A stretch of DNA of 64,000 nt from Mycobacterium sp. ACS1612 (GCF_001667505.1 NZ_LZHZ01000021.1:1-64000); one strand, 5' to 3'. Shown: positions 18,059 through 27,880, counted from the stretch's first letter. Notes: a model not told the origin generated them from the sequence alone. Program-made: numbers and translations.

Positions 18059-19602
18059 GGCCGCCACCCCATCAGCCGATCGCGATACGACCGCCCGTCG
18101 GGGTCGTAGATCAGCCGGTACGCGGGTTCCGCCCACAGCCGGGTCAGCGGGTCGACGCGGTCGATCTGGTGAGGACGCAGCCGGCCAGGCGGCCGCCGTC
18201 CCTGTCGGCCCGATGCATGCCATGCTTCCAACCTCTCTGCAACCGAACGGATCTCGTCGACGGCGGTGTCGGGATCGACCAGTCCGCCGTCCTCGCTGCC
18301 GTCGTCGGCCCTGTCGAGGTGCTCGCGCAACAATTGCAGCCGCAGATCGCGTGCGAACACGTCGTCGGCATCCAGCACCGCACAGGACAGTTCGCTGTCA
18401 TGCGTCCACGACCGCCGATTGAAGTTGTCACTGCCCACACATGCCCACGTGTCGTCGATGACGCAGACCTTCGAGTGCACGTAAACCGGTGTGCCCTCGT
18501 GGTTTTCCACGTCGAACACGTGTACCCGATCCGGCGCCGCGCGTCGGCAGGCGTCCACCGCCAGCTGGCGCCCCACCACCGTCGGGGGATGGCCGAACCC
18601 GCCCTCCAGATCGAAATACCTTGGCACGACGGCCACCAACTGCAACTCCGGATTCGCCGTCAACGCTCCGGCGAGCAGCTTCGCCACCTCCTCCGACCAC
18701 AGGTACTGGTCTTCGAGGTAAATCAGCCGCCTGGCGCGCCGCACGGCCTTGGTGTAGCCGCGGGCGATGCTGCGTTCACCGTCCTTGGCGAACTCGTATT
18801 TGATCAGCGCATCGCCATACGTCCGCAACACCTGCACGGCATGCCGACCGCACGGCGCCGGGTCAGGTGGCTGCTCCGGCAATGAACGCCTGCCGGCGTC
18901 GGCGTCGGCGAACCGGCCCCGCAGCCACTCGAGCGGATTGAAGACGTTCAGCGGTGCCCTGGCCGTCCACCGCTCACGGAAGGTGACATCCAACGCGGCC
19001 ACCACCGGACCGCGTACCTGCAACTGGACGTCGTGCCACGGAGGCCGCGCGCCGTACTGGCCGGACATCTTGACCGCCTGCGGATCACCGCGGTGCGAGG
19101 CGTCGTCGCGCCGCGAATGGCACAGGTCGATCCCGCCGATGAACGCGGTGTCGCGGTGTGGCTCCTCGACATGGCGAAGCACCACGAGGCGCTGATGGTG
19201 TGACCCGCCGAGCAGCACCCGCTGGTCCAGCATCACCTCGCCGCCCGCGCGTTCGATCGATTCGGCGAGATGGCGGTTCTGCTCCTCGTTGAACTGCAGC
19301 TTGTTGGGATAGGACCGCCACATCAGCCCTCTGACGAGGACCCCGCGCTCGGCGGCCGCACGGAACAGTTGCGCGACGGTCGGACCGCTGTCCCGCAGCC
19401 GTTGATCGGCGTCGCCGCGCCAGTCGCTGAAAAACAGGTGATCACCGGGTCCGAGCGCCTGCACCTCGTCCACGAGGCGGTCGAAGTACGTCGCCCCGTG
19501 GATGAGTGCCTCGGCCTCGTTGCCCTCGCTCCACGCCGGCAGGCGCCAACTGGGATTCCCGCGCTGCGCGGACGTGAGGAACCACTCCGCAAGGACAGAC
19601 AC
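18055..19602 (-). CDS. Phospholipase D-family protein, copy 2
   Basis: Start taken at the GTG giving VSVLAEWFLTSAQRGNP, by alignment with copy 1; ATG codons further upstream are possible. The 515-residue protein has the same layout as copy 1, including IDLCHSRRDDASHRGDPQAV and the second motif VHSKVCVIDDTWACVGSDN. Its first HKD motif reads HQR, so the catalytic Lys is replaced by Arg. It is upstream in the two-gene operon and is preceded by a palindrome shared with a divergent small reading frame. It may have reduced or altered activity. Confidence 0.9.
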   Translation of the reverse strand: MSVLAEWFLTSAQRGNPSWRLPAWSEGNEAEALIHGATYFDRLVDEVQALGPGDHLFFSDWRGDADQRLRDSGPTVAQLFRAAAERGVLVRGLMWRSYPNKLQFNEEQNRHLAESIERAGGEVMLDQRVLLGGSHHQRLVVLRHVEEPHRDTAFIGGIDLCHSRRDDASHRGDPQAVKMSGQYGARPPWHDVQLQVRGPVVAALDVTFRERWTARAPLNVFNPLEWLRGRFADADAGRRSLPEQPPDPAPCGRHAVQVLRTYGDALIKYEFAKDGERSIARGYTKAVRRARRLIYLEDQYLWSEEVAKLLAGALTANPELQLVAVVPRYFDLEGGFGHPPTVVGRQLAVDACRRAAPDRVHVFDVENHEGTPVYVHSKVCVIDDTWACVGSDNFNRRSWTHDSELSCAVLDADDVFARDLRLQLLREHLDRADDGSEDGGLVDPDTAVDEIRSVAERLEAWHASGRQGRRPPGRLRPHQIDRVDPLTRLWAEPAYRLIYDPDGRSYRDRLMGWRP

Positions 19603-19620
19603 GCCTTGGAATGCCCGCTG

Positions 19621-19638
19621 GTGCGTTAATTTACGCAC
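19621..19638. promoter_or_regulatory. Palindromic operator candidate between divergent genes
   Basis: GTGCGTTAATTTACGCAC has 6-bp arms (GTGCGT/ACGCAC) around an AT core. It lies between the phospholipase D operon start and the small lipopeptide/amidotransferase genes going the other way, a typical place for a dimeric repressor site. The AT core could also serve as a -10 element. Confidence 0.45.
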
Positions 19639-19639
19639 T

Positions 19640-19738
19640 ATGGCTGCGGTACGGCGCCTGCTCGCCTGCATGTGCGCTCTCGTCATGCTCAGCAGCTGTG
19701 CTCCCGACGATGCGCCGCCCATGCCACCGCCGAAATAA
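19640..19738 (+). CDS. Possible 32-residue lipopeptide
   Basis: A tiny frame begins at an ATG 2 bp after the palindrome and encodes MAAVRRLLACMCALVMLSSC followed by APDDAPPMPPPK. It has a basic start, hydrophobic core and a lipobox LSSC, so after processing only about 13 residues would remain. It stops 7 bp before the GTG of the amidotransferase gene. It may be a real lipopeptide or a translated leader; too short for certainty. Confidence 0.35.
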   Translation: MAAVRRLLACMCALVMLSSCAPDDAPPMPPPK

Positions 19739-19745
19739 TGTCTCC

Positions 19746-20465
19746 GTGACGTCCAAGGTTCTGTTTCTCCGTAACGAGCACCTCGCGACCGAGGGCCTGC
19801 TCGGCGAAGCCTTCTCCGAAAGCGGCTTCGACGTCGACAGCTTCGAGGTGGTACCCGCCGAGCGCGTGGACAGCCCGGCCTGCGACGTCATCTTCCCCGA
19901 CGTAAGCGGCTACGACGTGATCGTCCCCCTCGGCGCCCGTTGGCCCGTCTACGACGACGCGTTGCGCCGCACCTGGGTGGGCGCCGAAACCCAACTCATC
20001 CGTGACGCCGTCGACGCCGGAGTCGCCGTGCTGGGTGTCTGCTTCGGCGGTCAACTCCTGGCCCAGACCTTCGGCGGGTCGGTGAGCCGGGCACCGACAG
20101 CCGAGATCGGTTGGTACGACATCGAAACCGACGACACCGACCTGATACCGAGGGGGCCGTGGTTCCAGTGGCACTTCGACCGCTGGACGCTGCCGCCTGG
20201 CGCCACCGAGATCGCCAGGACGGCCGACTCGTCACAGGCGTTCGTGCTCGGCCGCTGCCTCGCGCTGCAATTCCACCCGGAGATCGATCGCGAACTGCTC
20301 GACACGTGGCTGGCCGACGACCGGGACGGCGAAGTCGTCGGCGCCGGCTTGCGTCACGACGAATTGCTCACCCGTACAAGTGAATTCGCTGACGGTAAGC
20401 GGGTGCGCGCCCTCGTCGACGGTTTCCTGGCGTACGTCGCGCGTCAGCCACGCCCGAGTTCGTGA
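19746..20465 (+). CDS. Class I glutamine amidotransferase-like protein
   Basis: Start taken at the GTG giving VTSKVLFLRNEHLATEG; the longer frame upstream overlaps the lipopeptide and lacks homology features. The 239-residue protein has the class I triad: Cys99 in LGVCFGGQLLAQ, and His177 and Glu179 in LQFHPEID. The domain is stand-alone, like GuaA-type or PuuD-like hydrolases, with no synthase partner nearby. It should hydrolyse glutamine or a gamma-glutamyl compound; the substrate cannot be told. Its end overlaps the convergent epimerase gene by 22 bp. Confidence 0.88.
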   Translation: MTSKVLFLRNEHLATEGLLGEAFSESGFDVDSFEVVPAERVDSPACDVIFPDVSGYDVIVPLGARWPVYDDALRRTWVGAETQLIRDAVDAGVAVLGVCFGGQLLAQTFGGSVSRAPTAEIGWYDIETDDTDLIPRGPWFQWHFDRWTLPPGATEIARTADSSQAFVLGRCLALQFHPEIDRELLDTWLADDRDGEVVGAGLRHDELLTRTSEFADGKRVRALVDGFLAYVARQPRPSS

Positions 20466-21784
20466 CCGAGCGCGTCGGTGAGTTTGGACCGCCGGAAGCG
20501 GTGCCCCAGCGACTGCAACTTCGCGGGTAATACCCGCTGGTTGGCCGCCGCCAGTTCGCGCACGCCCTGCTCCCCCAACAGCAGCTTGGGACCCAGTGAC
20601 GGCACCGGCAGCGCCGCCGGCCGGTGCAGCACCGCCGCCAGCACCTTGGTGTAATCGGCGTTGCGCACCGGATCCGGCGCCACCGCGTTGACCGGTCCGC
20701 TCAGCCGCCCGTCGTACAGCGCCCGGTGATACACGTCGAGCAGGTCGTCCAACCCGATCCACGACAACCACTGCTCGCCGCTGCCGAGGCGCCCGCCCAA
20801 ACCCGCCGCAAACAGCGGTCGCATCAACTTCAGCGTTCCACCGCGGGCGGACTGCACGATTCCGGTGCGCACGGTCACCACTCGTAGGCCCGCTTCCGCG
20901 GCGGGCGCAGTCGCCGCTTCCCAGTCGGCCACCACGTCGGCCAGGAAGCCGTCACCGCGCGCGCTGTCCTCCCCCAACAGCGCATCGCCGCGATCGAATC
21001 CGTAGTAGCCGATCGCCGAGGCACTGACGAACGTGGTGGGTCCGTCGTCTGACAGCGCCGCGGCATCGGCGAGCCTGCGGGTCGGCTCGATGCGGCTGTC
21101 ACGGATCACAGCCTTGTGCCGATCGGTGAACCGGCCCGCGATGGACGCACCGGCCAGATGCACGACCGCGTCGACCCCCGACAGCAGATCCGGTGCCGGA
21201 CAGCTCGGATCCCATTGGCGCTCAAGGCTATTGGTGGTCCTTCGGCGCACCAGGCGGATGACGCGATGTCCACCTGTGCTGAGAAACGCCGCGAGCGCCG
21301 AACCGATCAACCCCGAGGCCCCGGTGATTGCCACCACCATCGGCGGCGCTGCCGCGGCGCGGTGTGCGGCCAGATCCTCGGCCAACTGCCGATGCCGGTA
21401 GACGAACGTCGAGCGCAACGCCGCGCCGGGCACGGTGGTGTCGACGCGGTCGTGCACCTTCGTGCCGCCCGCGTGCTCGCTGAACTCATGCGTGTGCCGC
21501 CACCGACCGACGATCCGCGCGGGCCACGACGGGAGACCCTGCGACGACAATTCGTCGACGAAACGATGCGGGGGATCGAATCCCGACGGATCATGCTGGG
21601 CCACCCACCGCAGTCCGCCCGGCAGGCCCAGCACCGCCCGGCCGTCGGCCAGCGATTGCGTCTCCGCCACCACTGTCATCGGTTGCCACGGCGGCACCAA
21701 CCGCCTCATCGCGCCGGGCCGGGTGTGCCAGGCGAACACCTCGTCGAGCGGATGGTTGACGACGCTTTCGTATTCGATGCCCAC
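20444..21784 (-). CDS. TIGR01777-type NAD(P)-dependent epimerase with N-terminal SRPBCC domain
   Basis: Start taken at the GTG for [17 protein letters not shown]; an ATG 33 bp further upstream (MFSVRPG) is an alternative that leaves only 24 bp to the divergent gene. Residues 1-145 are an SRPBCC/Bet v 1-like domain ([13 protein letters not shown]). Residues about 150-446 are a short-chain epimerase of the YfcH/SulA class: [14 protein letters not shown] cofactor loop, [18 protein letters not shown], and SASAIGYYG with the catalytic Tyr. The substrate is unknown. Confidence 0.9.
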   Translation of the reverse strand: MGIEYESVVNHPLDEVFAWHTRPGAMRRLVPPWQPMTVVAETQSLADGRAVLGLPGGLRWVAQHDPSGFDPPHRFVDELSSQGLPSWPARIVGRWRHTHEFSEHAGGTKVHDRVDTTVPGAALRSTFVYRHRQLAEDLAAHRAAAAPPMVVAITGASGLIGSALAAFLSTGGHRVIRLVRRRTTNSLERQWDPSCPAPDLLSGVDAVVHLAGASIAGRFTDRHKAVIRDSRIEPTRRLADAAALSDDGPTTFVSASAIGYYGFDRGDALLGEDSARGDGFLADVVADWEAATAPAAEAGLRVVTVRTGIVQSARGGTLKLMRPLFAAGLGGRLGSGEQWLSWIGLDDLLDVYHRALYDGRLSGPVNAVAPDPVRNADYTKVLAAVLHRPAALPVPSLGPKLLLGEQGVRELAAANQRVLPAKLQSLGHRFRRSKLTDALGHELGRG

Positions 21785-21841
21785 ATCTGTGGGTACCCCT
21801 GGACGTACGCTGAACATGTCCCCGATATCGAAAAGATCGCG

Positions 21842-22519
21842 ATGAGCGGATGGAGCGGGCTCGCCCGCCGCAATGCGAGGCGCACCTTCCGGGACCGCCG
21901 CGAAGCCGGCCACGTCCTGGCTGAGGAGTTGGCGTCCTACCGTGGAACAGAAAACCTGTTGGTGCTGGGGTTGGCGCGTGGCGGCGTGCCCGTAGCCTGG
22001 GAAGTGGCGTCGTTCCTGCATGCCCCGCTGGACGTGTTCCTGGTGCGCAAGCTGGGCGTACCGCAATGGGAGGAACTCGCGATGGGCGCGCTGGCCACCG
22101 GCGGCGGCGTCGTCATCAACGACAACCTGGTGCGCAATCTCGGCATCAGCGACGAACAACTGAAGGCCGCGATCGCCCGCGAGACCGAGGAACTGCACCG
22201 CCGCGAGACCGCCTACCGCGGCGGGCGGCCGCCAGTCGACATCGCGCGCAACACGGTGATCCTCGTCGACGACGGCATCGCGACGGGTGCCAGCATGCTC
22301 GCGGCCGTCCGCGCGGTGCGGGCGGTCGGACCGGCTCAGGTGGTGGTGGCGGTGCCGGTAGGGCCCGCATCGGCGTGCAGGCAGTTAGCCGAAGAGGCCG
22401 ACGACGTGGTGTGCGCGACGACACCGCCCGGCTTCGAGGCCGTCGGCCAGGTATTCGAAGACTTCCATCAGGTCACCGACGCCGAGGTGCGTGAATTGCT
22501 CGCTACCCCAACGGTTTAG
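21842..22519 (+). CDS. Phosphoribosyltransferase-family protein
   Basis: The 225-residue protein has a PRTase fold: [17 protein letters not shown] near the start, a flexible loop, and the PRPP-binding signature [14 protein letters not shown] near residue 140. Proteins of this class (COG1926-like) lack a known substrate. ATG chosen because the frame upstream is only the shadow of the epimerase gene. It ends with a 4-bp overlap against the convergent small membrane protein. Confidence 0.9.
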   Translation: MSGWSGLARRNARRTFRDRREAGHVLAEELASYRGTENLLVLGLARGGVPVAWEVASFLHAPLDVFLVRKLGVPQWEELAMGALATGGGVVINDNLVRNLGISDEQLKAAIARETEELHRRETAYRGGRPPVDIARNTVILVDDGIATGASMLAAVRAVRAVGPAQVVVAVPVGPASACRQLAEEADDVVCATTPPGFEAVGQVFEDFHQVTDAEVRELLATPTV

Positions 22520-22833
22520 CGAGTGTTGGTGTCCTCGTCGTGGGGCTCCACCACGGTGGTCTCCGCCTCGGACTCGTCGTCCCGCGCGAGCGGAGGCTCC
22601 TCTTCGGGATAATCCTCGGCGAACTCGGGCTCTTCGGGTCCGGGCTCGGTTTCTGCAGGCGCCTGCGCCGCATCACCCTTGGACCGCTCGCGCAGCGCAT
22701 CGACGATCAACAACACGACACCGATGACACTGGCGGCGATACAGACCCACGCGATCAGTTCGTTGCTGGTGACGACGGCAGTCACCAAGGCCGCCAGGCC
22801 GATGACGGCAAGGACTAGCGCGACTATGAGCAT
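22516..22833 (-). CDS. Small two-helix membrane protein with acidic tail
   Basis: The 105-residue protein has two hydrophobic helices (residues 1-22 and 27-45), a short basic loop (RERSKGD) and a strongly acidic, Pro/Glu-rich cytoplasmic tail ([18 protein letters not shown]). The same arrangement occurs just downstream of wag31 in other mycobacteria (Rv2144c type). It starts 11 bp after the wag31 stop, so co-transcription is likely. Function unknown. Confidence 0.85.
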   Translation of the reverse strand: MLIVALVLAVIGLAALVTAVVTSNELIAWVCIAASVIGVVLLIVDALRERSKGDAAQAPAETEPGPEEPEFAEDYPEEEPPLARDDESEAETTVVEPHDEDTNTR

Positions 22834-22844
22834 GTGTCAGCGGG

Positions 22845-23657
22845 TTAGTTGTTACCCCGATTGAACTGGTTGAAGCCACCGCCGTCGTTGTTGGCGCTGG
22901 AATCCACCGGTGCCGCGGAGCCGCGCTGACCCAACTCTTCGAGCTGCGATTCCAGATAGGTCTTGAGCCGGGTGCGGTATTCGCGCTCGAACGTGCGCAG
23001 CTGCTCGAGCCTGCCTTCCAGCACGGTGCGCTGCTGATTGATGGTGCCCATGATCTCGGAGTGCTTGCGCTCGGCGTCGGCCTGCAGGGCGTCGGCCTTC
23101 TCCTGGGCCTGGCGCAGCTGCGCCTCCGACCGGGTCTGGGCGTCGGCGAGCATGGCGTCGGCGCGCTGACGCGCATCGGCCACCGTGGCCTCGGCGGTCT
23201 GCCGGGCCTCGCTGACCATCGCGTCCGCCTGGGCGCGGGCGTCGGACAGCATCTTCTCCGACTCGGCCTTCGCGGTTCCGGTCAGCCGGTCGGCGGTGTC
23301 CTGGGCCAGGCTGAGCACCTTCGCGGCCTTGATGTGGCTTTCCTCGCTCGCGGGACCGGCAGGCTGGGCCGGCGGCGCCTCGTAGACCGGCTGCGGCGCC
23401 GGGGTCGGCTCGGGCTCGGGCTCGTAGACCGGGATGCTCGTGGTGGGCTGCGCCCCGCCGCCGGCCCTGGCGCTGGCCAGTTCCTGGTCCAGCTCCGAGA
23501 CGCGTTGACGAAGGTCGGCGTTCTCCTCGATGAGGCGGGTCAGCTCGTTCTCCACCAGATCGAGAAAGGCGTCGACCTCGTCCTCGTTGTAGCCTCGCTT
23601 GCCGATCGGTGGCTTGCTGAACGCGACGTTGTGAACGTCGGCTGGTGTGAGCGGCAT
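22845..23657 (-). CDS. wag31: Polar growth organiser Wag31 (DivIVA)
   Basis: The 270-residue protein has the DivIVA membrane-binding N-terminus ([20 protein letters not shown], residues 1-60), a Pro-rich linker, and a long coiled coil with repeated ADA/AEA heptads (about 110-235) that drives polar assembly. Thr73 in [10 protein letters not shown] matches the PknA/PknB phosphosite of M. tuberculosis Wag31. It marks growing poles and recruits elongation machinery. The gene has its own upstream gap with a likely promoter. Confidence 0.97.
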   Translation of the reverse strand: MPLTPADVHNVAFSKPPIGKRGYNEDEVDAFLDLVENELTRLIEENADLRQRVSELDQELASARAGGGAQPTTSIPVYEPEPEPTPAPQPVYEAPPAQPAGPASEESHIKAAKVLSLAQDTADRLTGTAKAESEKMLSDARAQADAMVSEARQTAEATVADARQRADAMLADAQTRSEAQLRQAQEKADALQADAERKHSEIMGTINQQRTVLEGRLEQLRTFEREYRTRLKTYLESQLEELGQRGSAAPVDSSANNDGGGFNQFNRGNN

Positions 23658-23698
23658 TGTCTGCCCCCTTGGAGTTCTGGACCGTCAACCGATCTCAA

Positions 23699-23727
23699 AG
23701 TGTAGAGCCTAACTGGAACGTAACTGG
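23699..23727 (-). promoter_or_regulatory. Candidate wag31 promoter with direct repeat
   Basis: Read on the minus strand, TACACT (23704-23699) is a plausible -10 about 42 bp before the wag31 start. Just upstream a heptamer CCAGTTA occurs twice, 11 bp apart (23727-23721 and 23716-23710), spanning the -35 area. A start site near 23692 would give a leader of about 35 bases. Confidence 0.4.
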
Positions 23728-23874
23728 CGTCCATCCTGTCACACCAGACCCGGCGGTTGCAGAAGAGGCTGAATTTTAAGAGCGAATTTCAATCTTCTTA
23801 CCCGCGATATTGCCCTCGGCAAACCCTTCGCAGCTAGCGTCCCGGTCGCCAAACACCGCCCCTCGGTCTGGATC

Positions 23875-24165
23875 TCAGGCCGCGGCGCCGAACGCCAACT
23901 GCATCCCGATGAACGCCACCAGCAGCAGTACCATGATCGACAGATCGAACCGGACCGCGCCTATCGTGAGCTGCGGAATGAGCCGGCGCAGCAATTTCAC
24001 CGGCGGGTCGGTGACCGTCATGATCACCTCGAGCACAACAACCGTCAGCCCCTTGGGCTGCCAGTCGCGGGAGAACGACCGGATGAACTCGACGACGACG
24101 CGCGCAATCAACAACAGCCAGAAGACGAACAGCGCGAAACCGAGGATCTCGAAGAAGAGCGACAA
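23875..24165 (-). CDS. YggT-family membrane protein
   Basis: The 96-residue protein has two membrane helices (residues 4-24 and 74-93) and the YggT signature around SFSRDWQPKG and ITDPP-like VTDPPVKLLRRLIP. It lies between sepF and wag31 as in other actinobacteria, so a role in division or polar growth is likely, but unproven. It is followed by a 217-bp gap before wag31. Confidence 0.93.
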   Translation of the reverse strand: MSLFFEILGFALFVFWLLLIARVVVEFIRSFSRDWQPKGLTVVVLEVIMTVTDPPVKLLRRLIPQLTIGAVRFDLSIMVLLLVAFIGMQLAFGAAA

Positions 24166-24266
24166 CGACAGCCGTCCTCACTACGGGCAGAGGTGTGACA
24201 TTGGATACAGCTCCGCAGCTCATCGCGTGCGAAGCGCGACGCCAGCCTACCTGCCGCGGCGAATAC

Positions 24267-24902
24267 CTACTGGTACGCGTAGAAGCCGGCCTCCGCGATC
24301 CGCCTGCGCTCCTCGGCGCTTACGTCGATATCGGCCGGTGAGAGCAGGAAGACCTTGGTGGCCACCTTGTCGAACGAACCGCGTAGTGCGAACGCCAGCC
24401 CTGCAGCGAAGTCGACGAGGCGTTTGGCGTCGGCGTTGTCCATGCTCACCAGGTCCATGATCACCGGGGTGCCGTCACGGAAGCGTTCGCCGATCGTGCG
24501 GGCCTCGCTGTAGTCCTTCGGACGCAGCGTGGTGATCTTCGACAGCGGGCTGCCTGCGTCGAAGAGTTCGGCCATCCGGCGCGGGTCCATCGCAAGCGCG
24601 CCGCGCGTCGAGCCACGTAGGGAGCTGAATCGGGGTGCGGGCCGGTCGAATTCGCGCGGGCCACGCAGCCTGGCGTCGAACCGCTCCTCGTCGCGGTAGC
24701 CGCCACGGAAGGTCGGCTCGTCGTAGTCGCGGCCGGGCAGCCTGTCGTCGTAACCGCGGCCGTATCCGTCGTCCTCGAAGTCGCGGGACCGACGTGAGTA
24801 GCTGCGGGCGGGGGCGCGGTCGTCGTCGTCGTAGTACTCGTCGTCGTAGTCCTCCATCGGCGCCATACCGAAGTAGGCCTTGACCTTGTGCAGTGTGCTC
24901 AT
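24267..24902 (-). CDS. sepF: Cell division protein SepF
   Basis: The 211-residue protein has an N-terminal amphipathic membrane-binding helix ([13 protein letters not shown]), a long disordered Asp/Arg/Tyr-rich linker (residues 15-100), and the SepF core (about 118-205: [44 protein letters not shown]). It anchors FtsZ to the membrane in actinobacteria, which lack FtsA. A GGAAGGG site precedes the ATG. It sits 64 bp downstream of yggS. Confidence 0.97.
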   Translation of the reverse strand: MSTLHKVKAYFGMAPMEDYDDEYYDDDDRAPARSYSRRSRDFEDDGYGRGYDDRLPGRDYDEPTFRGGYRDEERFDARLRGPREFDRPAPRFSSLRGSTRGALAMDPRRMAELFDAGSPLSKITTLRPKDYSEARTIGERFRDGTPVIMDLVSMDNADAKRLVDFAAGLAFALRGSFDKVATKVFLLSPADIDVSAEERRRIAEAGFYAYQ

Positions 24903-24966
24903 CGGTGGACCCTTCCGACTCTTCTGACTCTGTTGTCTGTGATGAAGGTGTGACTAGAGTGACTAC

Positions 24967-25716
24967 TCAGGGTGACGTTAGCGGTCGTTGCCCCATTAGC
25001 GCGGTACCGACACGCACACACGTCGAACCGTGTTCGACCGCGCTTTCGAGGTCGCTGGACATCCCTGCCGACAGCCCGAGGCGCTGGTCGTAGGACTTCT
25101 GCACCCGATCCCTTTCCTCTTGCAACCGCGCGAACGCGTCGTCCGGATCGGCGCCCAGCGGCGGAATGCCCATCAGGCCCACGAAGTCCAACCCGTCCGC
25201 GGCGTCGACCGCGGCGCACAGTTCGTCCACCGATTCCGGCCGGCCGATGTCCACCCCTCCCCTGGACTCGTCGCCGTCGAGGCTCAGTTGGATGTAGACC
25301 CGCAGCGGTTCGGCCCGGCGACCGTCGGCCAGCGCGCCGCAGGCGGCCCGGTCCAGCGCGGCGATCAGCTTGCCGCTGTCGACCGAGTGCGCGGCGTACG
25401 CCCATCCCGCGATCGACCGCGCTTTGTTGCGCTGAATCCGCCCGACCATATGCCAGCGAATCGGCTCAGTCACCAACACCGCACCGACTTCCGCGCATTT
25501 ATTCGACGCTTCCTGTTCGCGCGATTCGCCGAATTGTCGACACCCCAAACCATACAAAATAAGTACGTCACTAGCCGGAAAGAATTTCGTTATGGGCAGT
25601 AATTCAATTTCATTTGCATTGCGACTGGCGGCCTCGGCGGCGCGGCTCAGCCTTGCCCGCAGCGCTGTCAGCGCATCGGCCAGTTCCCGTTCACGTGTGT
25701 TCGCCATCGCGGTCAT
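24967..25716 (-). CDS. YggS-family pyridoxal-phosphate homeostasis protein
   Basis: Start chosen at ATG 25716, which overlaps the yfiH stop (ATGA); a much longer frame upstream is the yfiH shadow. The 249-residue alanine-racemase-fold protein binds PLP through Lys44 (LLPITKFFP), with WHMVGRIQRNKA, LSAGMSSDLE and STCVRVGTALMG motifs. YggS proteins buffer PLP rather than catalyse a known reaction. The stretch around 25540-25625 is unusually AT-rich for this genome. Confidence 0.95.
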   Translation of the reverse strand: MTAMANTRERELADALTALRARLSRAAEAASRNANEIELLPITKFFPASDVLILYGLGCRQFGESREQEASNKCAEVGAVLVTEPIRWHMVGRIQRNKARSIAGWAYAAHSVDSGKLIAALDRAACGALADGRRAEPLRVYIQLSLDGDESRGGVDIGRPESVDELCAAVDAADGLDFVGLMGIPPLGADPDDAFARLQEERDRVQKSYDQRLGLSAGMSSDLESAVEHGSTCVRVGTALMGQRPLTSP

Positions 25717-26429
25717 TCCATCCACACCAACGACGCCAGCCGTCCCGTCGGTGCATCGCGACGATGACTGAACAGGTTGCGGTCGGCCACCGTGCAGCGC
25801 GGGTCGACATCGATGGCCGTGATCCCCAAAGCCGTTAATTGCCTTGCGATTCCGGCCCGCAAATCCAAGCCGGGGGTGCCCCGCGATGTGGTCGTGCGAC
25901 TGCCGGGCAGCGCGGCCTCGACGTCGGCGGCCATCTGCTCGGGCACTTCGTAATTGGCTCCGCTGACCGCAGGACCCAACAACGCCGAGATGTCGTCGAC
26001 GCGTGCGCCCGCGTCGAGCATGGCATCCACCGTCCTGGCCACGACACCCATCTGAGCGCCGACCCGGCCGGCGTGAACGGCGGCCACCACGCCCGCGCGG
26101 GCATCGCCCATTAAAACTGGAACACAATCGGCGGTTACCACCGCCAAAGCCAATCGCGGCGTGGTAGTGACCAATGCATCGGTATTGTCGACGGCCGCCA
26201 CTCCGGCCGCTAGGGCTCCGTCGACACGTACCACATGATCGCCATGCACTTGGTTCATCCACACCACACGGTCGTCGCCCAATTGGAGCGCGGCGGCTAG
26301 TCGCTTCCGATTGGCGGCCACGGCCGCCGGATCATCGCCGACATGGTCGCCGAGGTTGAAGGTGTCGAACGGCGGCGCGGAGACGCCGCCCGCGCGGGTG
26401 GTGGTCACGCGGCGGATACGAACGGTCAC
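25713..26429 (-). CDS. Laccase-domain protein YfiH (peptidoglycan-editing factor type)
   Basis: The 238-residue protein has the multicopper/purine-nucleoside-phosphorylase-like YfiH fold: FNLGDHVGDD, QVHGDHVVRV, VTADCVPVLM with the metal-binding Cys, and AAVHAGRVGA with the catalytic His. E. coli YfiH (PgeF) hydrolyses wrongly built peptidoglycan stems; placement between ftsZ and yggS fits a wall-related role. It starts about 30 bp after ftsZ and overlaps yggS by 4 bp. Confidence 0.95.
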   Translation of the reverse strand: MTVRIRRVTTTRAGGVSAPPFDTFNLGDHVGDDPAAVAANRKRLAAALQLGDDRVVWMNQVHGDHVVRVDGALAAGVAAVDNTDALVTTTPRLALAVVTADCVPVLMGDARAGVVAAVHAGRVGAQMGVVARTVDAMLDAGARVDDISALLGPAVSGANYEVPEQMAADVEAALPGSRTTTSRGTPGLDLRAGIARQLTALGITAIDVDPRCTVADRNLFSHRRDAPTGRLASLVWME

Positions 26430-26459
26430 TCGCTCAGTATCTCGGAGCGGACTTGACGG

Positions 26460-27611
26460 TCAGTGCCGCATGAAGGGCGGCACGTCGACGTCGTCGTCGG
26501 AGATGCCACCGTCGTCGCCACCGATCTTGACCGTCGCGCCGTTGGTATGCACCGGCACGCTGGCCGCATCAGCAGGATCGAACAGCGAGGTGCTGACCGT
26601 CCCGGCCTTGCCGGGCGTGATCGACTGCGCACCCGTGGCGCCGACGACCGGCTTACGGCCGGGGCCCTGGGCATCGAAGCCCGCCGCGATCACCGTCACC
26701 CGGACCTCGTCGCCGAGCGAGTCGTCGATGACGGTGCCGAAGATGATGTTGGCCTCTGGATGGGCGGCGTCCTGTACCAGCGACGCGGCCTCGTTGATCT
26801 CGAACAACCCGAGGTCACTGCCGCCCGCCACGGACAACAGCACACCCTGCGCGCCCTCCATCGAAGCCTCGAGCAGCGGCGAGTTGATCGCGATCTCGGC
26901 GGCCTTGAGCGCCCGACCGTCACCACGCGCCGACCCGATGCCCATCAACGCCGTGCCCGCGCCGCTCATCACACCCTTGACGTCGGCGAAGTCGACGTTG
27001 ATCAGACCGGGCGTGGTGATCAGATCCGTGATGCCCTGCACGCCGTTGAGCAGCACCTCGTCGGCGGCCCGGAACGCGTCCATCAGCGACACCGCGGCGT
27101 CGCCCATCTGCAGCAGTCGGTCGTTGGGGATCACGATCAGGGTGTCGCAGCTTTCGCGAAGCGCGGTGATGCCGTTCTCCGCCTGGTTGCTCCTGCGCTT
27201 GCCCTCGAAGGAGAACGGCCGAGTCACCACGCCGACGGTCAGCGCGCCGAGCTTGCGCGCAATGGTCGCGACGACCGGCGCGCCACCGGTACCGGTGCCA
27301 CCGCCCTCACCGGCGGTGACGAACACCATGTCGGCGCCGCGCAGCAGCTCTTCGATGTCGTCCTTGGCGTCTTCGGCGGCCTTGCGACCGACCTCGGGGT
27401 CGGCGCCCGCGCCAAGACCGCGCGTGGAGTCGCGGCCCACGTCGAGCTTGACGTCAGCGTCGCTCATCAACAACGCCTGCGCGTCGGTGTTGATGGCGAT
27501 GAACTCGACGCCCTTGAGGCCCTGCTCGATCATCCGGTTGACGGCATTGACGCCGCCACCGCCGATACCGACCACCTTGATGACGGCGAGGTAATTATGC
27601 GGGGGGGTCAT
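26460..27611 (-). CDS. ftsZ: Cell division GTPase FtsZ
   Basis: Start set at ATG 27611 ([18 protein letters not shown]) behind a strong GGGAGGAAGG site. The 383-residue protein has the T1 loop [13 protein letters not shown], tubulin signature [10 protein letters not shown] near residue 103, the T7 region [15 protein letters not shown], a variable linker and the C-terminal peptide [10 protein letters not shown] that binds SepF and FtsW. It polymerises into the division ring. Unlike the tight overlaps elsewhere, it is separated from ftsQ by a plus-strand lipoprotein gene and has a 269-bp upstream gap. Confidence 0.98.
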   Translation of the reverse strand: MTPPHNYLAVIKVVGIGGGGVNAVNRMIEQGLKGVEFIAINTDAQALLMSDADVKLDVGRDSTRGLGAGADPEVGRKAAEDAKDDIEELLRGADMVFVTAGEGGGTGTGGAPVVATIARKLGALTVGVVTRPFSFEGKRRSNQAENGITALRESCDTLIVIPNDRLLQMGDAAVSLMDAFRAADEVLLNGVQGITDLITTPGLINVDFADVKGVMSGAGTALMGIGSARGDGRALKAAEIAINSPLLEASMEGAQGVLLSVAGGSDLGLFEINEAASLVQDAAHPEANIIFGTVIDDSLGDEVRVTVIAAGFDAQGPGRKPVVGATGAQSITPGKAGTVSTSLFDPADAASVPVHTNGATVKIGGDDGGISDDDVDVPPFMRH

Positions 27612-27683
27612 CTGTCGCCTTCCTCCCTTGTTGCGATTCAACACGCGAAACACCTCGGGCAAACTCTCAACCTCAACCAGAGG

Positions 27684-27699
27684 GTTATAGTTATGTCAA
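27684..27699 (-). promoter_or_regulatory. Candidate ftsZ promoter elements
   Basis: On the minus strand TATAAC (27689-27684) is a good -10 about 75 bp before the ftsZ start, and TTGACA (27699-27694) lies 4 bp upstream of it, too close to be its -35; either may serve a separate start. The following leader contains a GGTTGAGGTTGAG direct repeat. Confidence 0.4.
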
Positions 27700-27880
27700 G
27701 TTGTTCCGCGCATCCAGAACGGTAGGGGGCGGTCGCGGCATAGCCGTGCAGGCGCGCCGAAGCGCATGTCGAGATTTTCCGCGCAACGTATGTTCGCCGA
27801 AGTCGGCGCTAACCGCACCCCGTTGCTGCCACAATCGGGCGGACACTTTGCTGAGCTGTGCTTCGCGCCTAGGGGGCTTG

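Noticed and set aside
26463..27725. 420-residue plus-strand frame
   Set aside because: Antisense to ftsZ; no family features and no ribosome site.
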